From contig JAYQKE010000015.1 of assembly GCA_038142525.1 (NCBI GenBank), positions 434,001-498,000 of the forward strand: a stretch of 64,000 nt of DNA, read 5' to 3'. Shown one piece after another: positions 10,531 through 19,901 of the stretch. Below the pieces are notes generated by a model, which was given only the letters and a program-made list of their open reading frames with translations, was not told where the DNA came from and did no database searches. This DNA comes from CAJQHK01 sp038142525. GTDB taxonomy: Bacteria; Pseudomonadota; Alphaproteobacteria; Rickettsiales; UBA1997. A program made the position numbers and the translations under genes. Within the stretch, counting starts at the first letter, position 1, and the number at the start of each line of letters is the position of its first letter.

Positions 10531-10573
10531 ACTCCCCCTTAGGAAGGAGGAGTCAAAGTTGCAAAGCAACTTT
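10531..10573. promoter_or_regulatory. Two hairpins between the outer-membrane protein gene and znuA
   Basis: ACTCCCCCTT (10531-10540) pairs with AAGGAGGAGT (10544-10553) with one mismatch. AAAGTTGC (10555-10562) pairs perfectly with GCAACTTT (10566-10573) across a 3-base loop. They lie in the 89-base gap of a leftward operon, so they may partly terminate transcription or stabilise the upstream message. Confidence 0.5.
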
Positions 10574-10592
10574 TATAGGGGTTGGATTATTA

Positions 10593-11876
10593 TTAATATT
10601 TATGAGCAGTATGTGCACCAAGACTCATAATATATTGCAATGTAAATTGATTATCATGATGGTTTCTGGCCAATTCATCATGACTATATTGCAATCTCAC
10701 GCGACTAAACTCACTATTGGTCCAATCAATCATTGCTGTATATGATTTTGGATCATAACTATCAGCATCTAAATGACTACCACTTAATCCAACTGGAGTT
10801 GATGGAGAGTTTAGCTCACTATATCTAGCGCCAATTCTAAATTCGGGCAAGAATTTATACACAGTTTGAACATACCAGCCAGAAGAATTATCATCAAAAT
10901 TTACTTTGCCAGTAGCATCTTCAGTTGATTCATATTTTCCTGTTTCATCGCGGTAAAAATATTCACCCTGAATAGTAATCTCTTGATTTTTGGCATTACC
11001 AGTTGGAGAAAAATTATAGCGTAAATCGGCTACATAAAGATCGGTCTCGCCAATAAAAGAGATATTTTCCTCATTAACCCATCCAGCATTTTTAGCTTCG
11101 CCAGATAAAATAGAGGCACCAATACGGAAATTCTGATTTTGCGAGATATCTCCACCTAATCTTAAATAGGCAGAATATGATCCAACGCCATCACCATTGC
11201 CAAAAGGAAAGTCGTCTCCTCTAAAACTACCACCACCAATTTCAGCATAGAAATTAGTTGGTAAAATATAAGAGATTTGAGCACCATCATCATTAAAAGC
11301 TCTATTTAAAAATGCTCGATAAGGTAATGGACGATTGGCAAAATCATCTGTATGGGCGTGATGCTCATTAAGATATCCTAAATTCCAAAGCGCTCTACCA
11401 GCCTTTATTGCCATGCCCGTTGGTAAGCCAAATTCTGGACGAGTGCTAACAAAAGCTTCCTCTAGCTCAATTTTATCCTCACCATCTTCTCTAACAATTG
11501 AAGCTGTTAAGCTACCAAAAAATTTATCATCAATATTTGAAGAAAAATTCAATTCAGATTCGCCAAGGGAAAAATTTTCACTACCCCTCTCTCCTTCATG
11601 ACCAATGCCAAATCCAGGCATTTCAGAAGTTCTTTTGGAAAAAGTGTTATATTTACCATTTAAAATAAGTCCAATCGATGGATTAAATTCATTACTCAGA
11701 ATATCGCGTCTAGTAAATTCATTATTGAGTAATTTATTTTCTCTTTTTTCTATTTGTTTTTCTAATTTTAAAAGCCTCTTTTTCAGAGAATTTATTTCAG
11801 AATTACTTACAGCAAAAGCTGAGTTACTGGCTAAAACAGCCAAAATAGCGCAAAGACCAATTTTCTTATTATACAT
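10593..11876 (-). CDS. His-rich outer-membrane beta-barrel protein, likely zinc-linked
   Basis: A 427-residue protein. A signal peptide ends ASNSAFA near residue 22. Next is a short coiled coil (EINSLKKRLLKLEKQIEKRE), then a porin-like region of alternating beta strands with a terminal aromatic (AHKY). His clusters sit in putative loops: NEHHAHTDDFANR, DELARNHHDNQFT and SLGAHTAHKY. It is followed by znuA in the same direction and preceded by a small His/Cys protein. I infer a passive or TonB-independent channel for zinc across the outer membrane, but the family is not named with certainty. No TonB box or plug domain is visible. Confidence 0.75.
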   Translation of the reverse strand: MYNKKIGLCAILAVLASNSAFAVSNSEINSLKKRLLKLEKQIEKRENKLLNNEFTRRDILSNEFNPSIGLILNGKYNTFSKRTSEMPGFGIGHEGERGSENFSLGESELNFSSNIDDKFFGSLTASIVREDGEDKIELEEAFVSTRPEFGLPTGMAIKAGRALWNLGYLNEHHAHTDDFANRPLPYRAFLNRAFNDDGAQISYILPTNFYAEIGGGSFRGDDFPFGNGDGVGSYSAYLRLGGDISQNQNFRIGASILSGEAKNAGWVNEENISFIGETDLYVADLRYNFSPTGNAKNQEITIQGEYFYRDETGKYESTEDATGKVNFDDNSSGWYVQTVYKFLPEFRIGARYSELNSPSTPVGLSGSHLDADSYDPKSYTAMIDWTNSEFSRVRLQYSHDELARNHHDNQFTLQYIMSLGAHTAHKY

Positions 11877-11891
11877 ATTTATTTAAATTTA

Positions 11892-11920
11892 ATTATACCA
11901 GAATTTGGTAATATTTTAAA
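11892..11920 (-). promoter_or_regulatory. Extended -10 promoter with overlapping dyad ahead of the outer-membrane protein gene
   Basis: Reading leftward: TGGTATAAT (extended -10, around 11892-11900) and a weak TTTAAA 17 bases upstream. The dyad ATTACC-AAATTC-TGGTAT overlaps the -10 and would suit a repressor. A zinc regulator such as Zur is a guess from the neighbours. Confidence 0.4.
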
Positions 11921-11984
11921 AGCTAGAAGTAATGTGAATTAAGCATAATTCGTCAATTTTACTATTGGGTAAAAAATTAACAGA

Positions 11985-12272
11985 TTATACCATAAAAAAG
12001 GGCGGAGAGCGTGATTTGGAATTGATCAGAATATCGTCAATTTTTATATTCTGGTGAAAAATTATTGGAAGATGTAGAGAATATTCTGTAATATTTAGGC
12101 TGTAATTATTACCATCATATATTTCATTATTAATATGAGATAGGCAGATATGACAAGGCTGAGACTGATGTTCATGATCTAAATCATGAGATAATTCATG
12201 GCCGAAATTCAGAGCTTGAAAGCCAAGCAAAAAACATATTGTTAATAATAGGTCTAATCTAATTTTTGACAT
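11985..12272 (-). CDS. Small secreted or membrane-anchored His/Cys-rich protein (DUF2946-like)
   Basis: A 95-residue protein. I chose ATG at 12272 because AGGAG lies about 8 bases upstream; a longer version would run into argJ. A hydrophobic segment (LDLLLTICFLLGFQALNFG) is followed by a metal-like cluster, HELSHDLDHEHQSQPCHICL, with six His and two Cys. It ends SRSPPFFMV; a short Pro-containing tail is common in such proteins. It is co-directional with the His-rich outer-membrane protein and znuA. A role in periplasmic zinc handling is inferred from composition and position. No enzymatic motif is present. Confidence 0.65.
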   Translation of the reverse strand: MSKIRLDLLLTICFLLGFQALNFGHELSHDLDHEHQSQPCHICLSHINNEIYDGNNYSLNITEYSLHLPIIFHQNIKIDDILINSKSRSPPFFMV

Positions 12273-12276
12273 ATTT

Positions 12277-13472
12277 CTAACTCCTATAATCCTTATTAAT
12301 TTTAATATATTCTTCATTGAAGTCACAGCTCCAAACTACCCAATTGAAATTACCTATATTTAAATCAATTTCAATATAAATCTTGGAATTTTTTAAATAA
12401 TGATGAGTTTTATTTTCATCATAAGAAGAATCTTTATTGCCATTTGTAACAATTTTATTATCACCAATTTTAATATTAATTTTTGTCGGATCGATTTTTT
12501 CACCTACCTTGCCAAGAGCCATTAAAATTCGTCCCCAATTAGGATCGGCGCCAGCAATTGCAGTTTTAACCAAGGGAGAATTAGCTATAGAAAAGGCAAT
12601 TTTTTTGGCTGAAATTTCAGATGCGGCATTTTTGACATTAATTTCAATTAATTTTTTGGCACCCTCTCCATCAGCAACAATTTCTTTGGCCAGATAAATC
12701 ATTATTTCGGTTAAATGCTCTTGAAATATTTTAAGATTTGGATCATTAATATCAGTAATTTTAGGATTTTTAGCTTTTTTTGTTGCAAAGATCATGGCCG
12801 CGTCGCTGGTTGAGCTGTCCGAATCAACCGTAATTGAATTAAAGCTAATTTCATTAATTTGTGAAAAAACTTCCTGTAGGATTTTTTGGTCAATATTAAT
12901 ATCAGTAAAAATATAGGATAGCATGGTGGCCATATTTGGTGCTATCATGCCCGAACCTTTGGCTATAGCATTAATTTTTATTTTTTGGCCAGCAATTTCA
13001 AATTCCTTGCTAATTTTTTTTACTGTTAAATCTGTTGTTAAAATTGCTTTTTCTTTGCCTTTTCCCAAGAATTTTCATCTTGATTTAATGTTTGAAACAT
13101 TTTTGGCAATTTATCGGTAATTAATTGATAATCCAAAATTTCACCAATCACGCCAGTTGAAAAGCTGTAAATCTTTGACAAATCGCAATTAAATAAATCG
13201 GCGGTTTTTTGATTAATTTTTTCAACAGATTCCAGCCCTTTTTTACCGTTAAAAACATTAGCATTTCCAGCATTAATAATTAAGGATTTTGCTAGACCTA
13301 TTTTAATATTCTCACGAGCCTTATTGATGCAGTCACCGACAATATCAGATTTGGTATAAACGCCAGCTGCAATTGAGTTATCTGGCAGTTCGATTAGCAA
13401 TAAATCATCACGATTTTTATATTTTACACCGCTATTGCTAGTTGCTATTTTTATTCCCTCTATTTTCAACAT
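12277..13472 (-). pseudogene. argJ: Glutamate N-acetyltransferase / N-acetylglutamate synthase, frameshifted
   Basis: A bifunctional arginine-pathway enzyme that moves acetyl from N-acetylornithine to glutamate. It self-cleaves before the nucleophilic Thr in the motif seen here, GSGMIAPNMATMLSYIFTD. Part one (13038-13472) covers the N-terminus with FNGKKGLESV and STGVIGE. Part two (12277-13068) contains the cleavage site, SDSSTSDAA and DPNWGRILMALGK. The frames switch near 13050 within an A-rich stretch; one extra A restores SWEKAKEKAILTTD. Total length of about 397 residues is normal. Arginine synthesis is unusual for strict rickettsial parasites. Confidence 0.9.
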
Positions 13473-13566
13473 TTATTCTTGATTTATTTGTGATTTAGAA
13501 CACCATTAACCTCAGTTCAAAAATTTTAATAAAAATCCTAATTTTTACAACTGCTTATTATCTGTT

Positions 13567-15265
13567 ATGCATGAAATTTCTTATTTAAAAGATTTAATAA
13601 TTCTTTTATCAACGTCAATTTTGATGATTGTTTTTTTCTAACAATTATAATTGAGTCCGGTATTGGGATATCTATTTGCTGGTGCAGCACTTGGTCCATC
13701 TGGTTTTGCTTATATAGAATCTAGTGAAATTACTGATTCTATCGCTGAACTTGGTATTGTATTTTTGTTATTTGGTATTGGCCTGGAATTAACTTTTGAT
13801 AAGTTAAAATCCATGAGAAAATATGTTGTTGGATTTGGTGGTTTGCAATTTCTAGTCACAACTATTTTATTTTATATAATAGCAACCAAAGTTTTTAGTT
13901 TTGATAATGCCATAGCTCTAATTATATCTTCTTCCTTAGCTTTATCTTCAACTGCTATAGTGATGGAGGTTATTGCAGAAAGTGGTGAAAAATCAACCAG
14001 AGTTGGAAGACTTTCTATATCGGCCTTAATAATGCAAGATTTGGCTGTAATTCCAATTTTGGTGTTATTGCCGCTAATTTCAATGCCAGAAGCCGGTCTT
14101 CAAAGTGCTCTTGGCAGTGCCTTTTTAAATGCCATCTTGGCTTTTGCTATAATTTTTTTGGTTGGAAGATTATTTTTAAGACCAATTTACAGAATTATAG
14201 TTTCTACCCGAAGTGATACTTTGTTTTTAAGCACTACATTGCTCATTATTCTTGGCTCAAATTGCAATTACCAATTATTTGGGCATGTCATTTACTCTTG
14301 GCGCTTTCGTTGCTGGCTTAATGGTTGCCGAAACTGAATATAAATATCGAGTTGAAAGTGAAACATCATCTTTCAAATCTTTATTAATGGGATTGTTTTT
14401 TGTAACTGTGGGTATGAGTTTTAACTCGCAATTTTTAATAGAAAAATTCTATTTAATTATAGCTCTTGCGGCATTGATAATTTTCTTAAAAGCTTTTGTT
14501 ATTATTCTTTTATGTCGTATTTTTAAATTTCCAATTGCCCCAGCCATTCATACTGGATTATTGTTATCTCAGGGAGGAGAATTTGCTTTTGTAGTATTTT
14601 TGGAAGCCAAAGATATGAACATCATGTCACCTGATATTTCTCAATTATTAATTACTGTAGCTACTGTCACTATGGCATTTACACCTATATTAGCAATCAT
14701 TGGTAGTAAAATTAAAAGATCAATTTATGTGCATGAAGCCTTAAAAGATAATAAATTAAAAAGAGAAATTGGAGATTTATCTGGCCATATAATTGTTATA
14801 GGCTATGATAAAATTGGTAAAATTGTGACCAGTCTTTTAAAACAAAAAGATATGAAATATATTACCCTTGGTAGTAATTATGGATCTGTAAAAGTCGGTA
14901 AAGAAAATGAGCATAATGTTTATTATGGCGACGCTTTAAATAAAGATATATTAACCAGCGCTGGAATTAGCTCAGCTAATGCAGTAATTATTGCCATGGA
15001 AGATGATCTTACTTGTGTTAGGGTCACTAGATTTATCCATGAAAATTTCCCCCACATTAATGTTATAACCAAAATGAATTCGGATAATAATGCCGATAGA
15101 TTTAGAATGGTTGGCGCTAATTCGGTGGTATCTCCGGATATTGAAACAAGTTTACAATTGGCTAAAAACGCTCTTGTCTCAATTGGTGCTGATGATAAGG
15201 ATATTGATGTATTTTTAAACGAATTCAGGGACCTAAATAGCAAAATTGATAAATCTATTGAATAA
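13567..15265 (+). pseudogene. KefB-type cation/proton antiporter with TrkA-N domain; two stops and one frameshift
   Basis: A monovalent cation:proton antiporter-2 family protein (K+ efflux or Na+/H+ exchange). It has roughly 12 membrane helices, then a Rossmann RCK domain (HIIVIGYDKIGKIVTSLL ... AVIIAMEDD). ATG at 13567 gives MHEISYLKDLIILLSTS in the same frame as LSPVLGYLFAGAALGPSG. Two TAA codons (13639-13641 and 13648-13650) sit where relatives have Lys/Arg, each one change from AAA. A frameshift follows near 14260 (LIILGS/AITNYLGMSF). Reconstructed length is about 565 residues. The stops make genuine inactivation more likely here than for other interrupted genes. Confidence 0.85.
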
Positions 15266-15268
15266 ATC

Positions 15269-16198
15269 ATGTCTAATAATAATCCAAAATTAGGTCGAGG
15301 TCTGTCAGTTTTACTTGGGGAAGAAAGGAGGATGAATAGCAGAATCCAAATGACAAATATTGGCAAGGGTTTTACTGTATATCAAATAGCTGTTAGTAAA
15401 ATTATTGCTGGAATATATCAGCCAAGGTTAAAATTTGATGACCACACTCTCGAAGAATTAAGCGAATCTATCAAGGAATATGGCATTATTCAGCCGATAA
15501 TAGTTAGAAAAGCAGGTAAAGAAAGAGGTATTTATGAAATAATATCTGGGGAAAGAAGATTTAGAGCGGCAAAATTAGCTGGCCTTAAAGAGGTGCCAGC
15601 AATTATTCGTGATATTGAGAGTGACCAGGCTTTAGCAATGGGGATATTGGAAAATATTCAAAGAGAGAATCTTTCTGTTTTAGAAGAGGCTAGAGGCTAC
15701 AAACAATTAATTGAAGAATTTCATTATTCCCAAAAAGACATTTCTCACAAGATTGGCAAGAGTCGGAGTCATATAGCAAATTTACTAAGATTATTATCTT
15801 TACCGCCAGAAGTGCAAAAGATGATGGAAAATAAATTGCTAACAATGGGCCATGTTAAAGTAATTATGAATCGCGGTGATATAATTACTATTGCCAATAA
15901 AATTATTGCTGGATCTTTATCTGTAAGACAGACTGAGGAATTATGCTCTAACTTAACAGAAGAATTATTCCCAGATCAAAAAAAGATCAAAGAAAGTAAG
16001 ATTGATATTCAAGAGAGTAATAAAAAAATAGAATATTTAACTAATAAATTGCGTAATATTATGGGGTCTAATATTAAGATTAAATCGCAATTTAATCCTA
16101 ATAAGAATAAGGGCAAAATAACAATTTCCTATAATGATCTAAATGAAATCTCTAATATTATCGACCTAATTGATACCAATAAAAATAATGCTTCTTAA
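15269..16198 (+). CDS. parB: Chromosome partitioning protein ParB
   Basis: A CTP-dependent DNA clamp that loads at parS sites and guides origin segregation. The N-terminal basic LGRGLSVLLGEE is the usual ParA-contacting tail. The CTP-binding motif GERRFRAAKLAG is near residues 93-104. A helix-turn-helix follows around YSQKDISHKIGKSRSHIAN, then the C-terminal dimer domain. The frame is intact at 309 residues. It begins 4 bases after the antiporter and overlaps the sensor kinase. No parA lies next to it, which is unusual because parAB normally form a pair. I did not find a clear parS palindrome by eye. Confidence 0.93.
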   Translation: MSNNNPKLGRGLSVLLGEERRMNSRIQMTNIGKGFTVYQIAVSKIIAGIYQPRLKFDDHTLEELSESIKEYGIIQPIIVRKAGKERGIYEIISGERRFRAAKLAGLKEVPAIIRDIESDQALAMGILENIQRENLSVLEEARGYKQLIEEFHYSQKDISHKIGKSRSHIANLLRLLSLPPEVQKMMENKLLTMGHVKVIMNRGDIITIANKIIAGSLSVRQTEELCSNLTEELFPDQKKIKESKIDIQESNKKIEYLTNKLRNIMGSNIKIKSQFNPNKNKGKITISYNDLNEISNIIDLIDTNKNNAS

Positions 16199-17543
16199 GA
16201 GATTTATACCAAAATCCCTATTTAATCGTTTTCTGCTGATCATTTTAATACCATCTGCCATAGTTCAGATTACTATCATTTATATTTTTTACTATAATCA
16301 CACTAATAACATTAATAAACATATGTCTGGCTCAATGTCTAGCCAAATATATTTAATTTATCAGATGCATAAATCTGATAAAGAGGTCAAATTAACAGAA
16401 GATTTTTCTAGAAAAACAGGCATTATACCCACAATAGTCAAAAATAAGAAAATCCATTCTAGATATCGCAATTATAAATCTAAAAAATTTTTAGGATTTA
16501 TCAATTTATTTCCAATAATAGATTCTTTTACTTATTTAAGGTCCGGCTTACAGGCAAGTAACATTGATTTATTTATCATTTATTCATCAAAAAATAAAAA
16601 TAGAGTAATAACAGAAATACAGATGGAAAATGATATTTTAAAATTGGATCTGCCTAAAAAGAGGATCGTTACCACCAGAAGGGGAGTAGTTATTGCTTGG
16701 ATTGTAATTATGTCAAGCATTACCGCTCTGATATCTTTATTATTCATTAAAAATCAAATTAAGTCGATTAAATATTTAAAGAAAAATGCTGAGAAGTTAG
16801 GTATGGGAGCTAATGTGGTAAATTTTAAAATTACTGGAGCTAGTGAAATTAGATCGCTTAGCATATCATTAATCAGAATGAAGGAAAGAATAAACCGCCA
16901 AATTAACCAAAGGACCTTAATGTTATCAGGAGTATCTCATGATTTAAGAACATTGTTAACAAGGATGAAATTGCAAATAGCCTTGATGACAAAAAATCAA
17001 GAAATAGCTAATTTAGAATCAGATATTACCGATATGGAAACCATAATAGATGAATATTTAGAGTTTTGTAAGGGTGGGCAATCAGAAATTAGTGGCGAAG
17101 TTAAGGCCAAAATCTATTTTGGCGATATTGTCAAGTCATATCAATTGCTTCATAAAAATATCACTTATAATGACAAAATTGCTCCAGAGGTTAAAATGAT
17201 ATGTAAGTCAAATAATTTAAAAAGAGCAATTAGAAATATAATTGATAATGCTATTAAATATACCAAGGATCATATTTATATTTTTACTAAAAAAACCAAG
17301 AATAATATCATTATAACAGTAAGTGATGACGGCCCTGGAGTTGAAGATAAAAATCTAGATAAAATCTTTAAACCATTCTGCAGGCTTGACTCTTCTCGTA
17401 ATCTTGATATAATAGGAACAGGGCTTGGTTTATCTATTACCAAGGATATTATAAATTCTCATGGTGGTCAAATTTTAGCTAGCAGGAGTTCTTACGGCGG
17501 ATTATGTATAAAAATCATATTACCAATACATCTTCTTACTTAG
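16188..17543 (+). CDS. EnvZ/RstB-like membrane sensor histidine kinase
   Basis: About 451 residues from ATG 16188; a TTG six codons earlier is possible. TM1 is near residues 12-34 and TM2 near 160-185 (VVIAWIVIMSSITALISLLF). Between them is a periplasmic sensing domain, and after TM2 a HAMP region. The H-box is SGVSHDLRTLLTRMKLQI with phospho-acceptor His near 251; the usual Pro is Leu here. The ATPase has DNAIKYTKD (N box), SDDGPGVED (G1) and GTGLGLSI (G2). It should autophosphorylate and pass phosphate to an OmpR-type regulator, but none is adjacent, so the pair is split or the kinase is an orphan. It overlaps parB by 11 bases. Confidence 0.9.
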   Translation: MLLKRFIPKSLFNRFLLIILIPSAIVQITIIYIFYYNHTNNINKHMSGSMSSQIYLIYQMHKSDKEVKLTEDFSRKTGIIPTIVKNKKIHSRYRNYKSKKFLGFINLFPIIDSFTYLRSGLQASNIDLFIIYSSKNKNRVITEIQMENDILKLDLPKKRIVTTRRGVVIAWIVIMSSITALISLLFIKNQIKSIKYLKKNAEKLGMGANVVNFKITGASEIRSLSISLIRMKERINRQINQRTLMLSGVSHDLRTLLTRMKLQIALMTKNQEIANLESDITDMETIIDEYLEFCKGGQSEISGEVKAKIYFGDIVKSYQLLHKNITYNDKIAPEVKMICKSNNLKRAIRNIIDNAIKYTKDHIYIFTKKTKNNIIITVSDDGPGVEDKNLDKIFKPFCRLDSSRNLDIIGTGLGLSITKDIINSHGGQILASRSSYGGLCIKIILPIHLLT

Positions 17544-18112
17544 GCCCAATAATTAAAAGGGTCGTGATTTTGCTTGTTTTTTTGACTTTAAGTAATTGCC
17601 AGTGGTTTAGAGCTGCCGATACTACATTTCTTTCTGGAACAGATATAAAAGTTCCAGAAGGCTCTCCAACATTTAAAAAGGGTTTTAGGGATGGTTGTGA
17701 AACTGTATTAAGTTCAAGGGGTAATACTTATTATAGAACAAAATATAGCGGCTTTAGGTATGATCCAAAGCTTATCAAAGATGCTGAATATAAATTTGCT
17801 GTTTCAAGGGGTTATGGTTTTTGTTTTAACTATATTATTAGATTCCTTAATGCTGGTTCTGATGATTATATCGTTGCTCCTAGTAACTTTGATTGGAGCC
17901 TTGGAAGTATTGACGAGATGATGTCTGATGGTGAGCCAGGAGGGCTTGGTTTTGGCCTAGATCAATCTGTTGCAGATAATAATATTTTTAGTGATATTTT
18001 TGACTTTACTAGAAGTAGCACTGCTAGTGGTGGTGAAGGAAAGGGCGCTATGTCAAGTAACATATTTTACGGTACTAATCATAAATATTTTGGTTCTTTT
18101 TGGCACGAATAA
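17504..18112 (+). CDS. Putative lipoprotein of unknown function
   Basis: A 202-residue protein. A hydrophobic stretch VVILLVFLTLSNC ends in a lipobox-like LSNC near residue 32, predicting lipid attachment. The body is polar with many Tyr and Gly (RGNTYYRTKYSGFRYDPKL, GYGFCFNYIIRF) and a Ser/Gly-rich tail. Its ATG lies 40 bases inside the kinase gene; a GTG around 17565 would give a signal peptide with less overlap. Its stop overlaps the hisH start (TAATG). I do not recognise the family. Its place beside a membrane sensor may be meaningful. Confidence 0.6.
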   Translation: MYKNHITNTSSYLGPIIKRVVILLVFLTLSNCQWFRAADTTFLSGTDIKVPEGSPTFKKGFRDGCETVLSSRGNTYYRTKYSGFRYDPKLIKDAEYKFAVSRGYGFCFNYIIRFLNAGSDDYIVAPSNFDWSLGSIDEMMSDGEPGGLGFGLDQSVADNNIFSDIFDFTRSSTASGGEGKGAMSSNIFYGTNHKYFGSFWHE

Positions 18113-18744
18113 TGAAAAAAATTATTACAATAATTGATTACGGATCTGGAAATTTAAGATCTGTTTATAATGCTCTTAATTTAATTGATAATAAAAATTA
18201 TCAATTCCAAATTTCTTCAAATCCAGAAGATCTAAAATATTCTGATAAAATTATTTTACCTGGAGTTGGTGCTTTTGCCGATTGTATCGACTCCCTATCT
18301 AAAATTAAGAAATTAATTGATATTCTAAAAGAACAAATTTTGTTTAAACAAAAAGATTTTCTTGGAATTTGTGTTGGTATGCAATTATTGGCTGATTTTG
18401 GTCATGAGCATGAAAAAAAATCTGGCCTTGGAATTATTCCGGGAGAGATAATTAAAATTGATAATCAAAATGGTCAATTAAAAATACCTCATATTGGGTG
18501 GAATGAAATAAAAATCATCGAAGATCATCCTATTTTAAAAAATATAAAAGATGGAGAGCTTTTTTATTTTGTTCATAGTTATCATTTTCTAGTTAAAAAT
18601 CCAAAAAATATTATTGCGCAAGTAAATTACGGTCAAGATTTAACAGCAGTCATTGCTCAAGATAACATAATTGCTACTCAATTTCATCCAGAAAAAAGTG
18701 GTGAATCTGGAATAAAATTATTAAAGAATTTCATTTCATCATGA
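18112..18744 (+). CDS. hisH: Imidazole glycerol phosphate synthase glutaminase subunit HisH
   Basis: A class I glutamine amidotransferase, about 210 residues. The nucleophile is Cys87 in FLGICVGMQLL, the oxyanion region is LPGVGAFADCI, and the His-Glu pair is in TQFHPEKSG. It supplies ammonia to HisF for histidine synthesis. ATG at 18112 overlaps the previous stop (TAATG) and its TGA overlaps lpxB (ATGA). No other his gene is in the window. A lone HisH between lipoprotein and lipid A genes could instead feed an amidotransferase in surface-sugar synthesis, as some HisH paralogues do. Confidence 0.9.
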   Translation: MKKIITIIDYGSGNLRSVYNALNLIDNKNYQFQISSNPEDLKYSDKIILPGVGAFADCIDSLSKIKKLIDILKEQILFKQKDFLGICVGMQLLADFGHEHEKKSGLGIIPGEIIKIDNQNGQLKIPHIGWNEIKIIEDHPILKNIKDGELFYFVHSYHFLVKNPKNIIAQVNYGQDLTAVIAQDNIIATQFHPEKSGESGIKLLKNFISS

Positions 18745-19899
18745 ATGATTCCAAAAAACTAAAAATATTTTTTATTTTAGGAGAAGAGTCTGGTGATATA
18801 TTGGGTGAAAAGCTGCTTCACTCTCTAAAGTTAGAAAAAGAAGATATAGAGTTTTATGGTTTAGCAGGATCAAGAATGGAAAATTCTGGTATGAAATCTA
18901 TTTTTCCTGTATCAGAATTATCTTTAATGGGTTTTTTAGAGATCATTCCTCACATACCTAAATTAATAAAAAGAATTAATTTTACTTTCCAGCAAATTAA
19001 AGAAATTAATCCTGATATAGTAATTTCAATTGATTCTCCTGATTTTTCTTTTCGTGTTATGAAAAAAGTTGCCAAAGAGGCAAAATTATCTCATATAAAA
19101 AAATGCCACTTAATTGCCCCTTCTGTTTGGGCCTATAGAGAAAATAGGGCAGAAAAAATTTCCAAGATTTATGATTTGTTATTAACAATTTTACCATTTG
19201 AACCTCCTTTTTTGAAAAATACGGCTTAAAAACCAAATTTATTGGTCATCCTATTTTACAAAATAAACAAATATGTCAGAAAGGTGAGTTTAGAAAAAAA
19301 TTTAATATCAAAAGCAAAAAAAACTTTTATGTTTAACGGCGGGAAGCAGAATATCCGAAGTAAAAAAAATATTACCAGAATTAATTCAAACAATAGAGAT
19401 ATTAAATAAAAGATTTATTGGCAATATTAAATTTGCGATTCTAACAACCAATAAGGTTGAAAATTTTGTTAAAAATTATTTGCAAGACTTAAAGTTAGAT
19501 ATTTTAATTATTGGACAAGAAGATAAATATCAATTATTTACGGATGCGGATTTTGCTATAGCAAAATCAGGAACTAATAATGTTGAAATGTCCCTATATC
19601 AATTGCCAATAATTGTTACTTATAAAGTAAATCTTTTAACTTATTATTTATTAAAATTGATGATTAAAATTAAGTTTGCTAATTTAATTAATATTATTGC
19701 TAATAAAGAGATAATTCCAGAATTTTTGCAATATAAATGTAATGCTAGAGATTTATCAAAAGCGGCGATAAAATTTTTAGAGAATAAATCTTTATGTTCA
19801 GAACAAATTCAGAATTCTAAAAAATCTTTAATTGCAATGGGATTGAATTTTAAACAAACTCCAACAGAGTTAGTTGCAAAATATATTTTAGAAAAATAA
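18741..19899 (+). pseudogene. lpxB: Lipid-A-disaccharide synthase, two frameshifts in homopolymers
   Basis: Joins UDP-2,3-diacylglucosamine and lipid X to make the lipid A disaccharide at the inner membrane. Part one (18741-19229) has LGEESGDILGEKLL and APSVWAYRENRAEKI. The middle (19212-19320) reads FEKYGLKTKFIGHPILQNKQ in another frame. Part three continues LTAGSRISEVKKILPELIQ then AIAKSGTNNVEMSL (19480-19899). The breaks are at a T run near 19209-19214 and an A run near 19313-19320. Reconstructed length is about 386 residues. LptD downstream in the window implies lipid A is made, so sequence error is likely. Confidence 0.9.
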
Positions 19900-19901
19900 C
19901 A

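Noticed and set aside
12273..12326. Longer N-terminus for the small His/Cys protein
   Set aside because: It would overlap argJ and lacks a ribosome site; ATG 12272 has AGGAG upstream and begins just before the hydrophobic segment.
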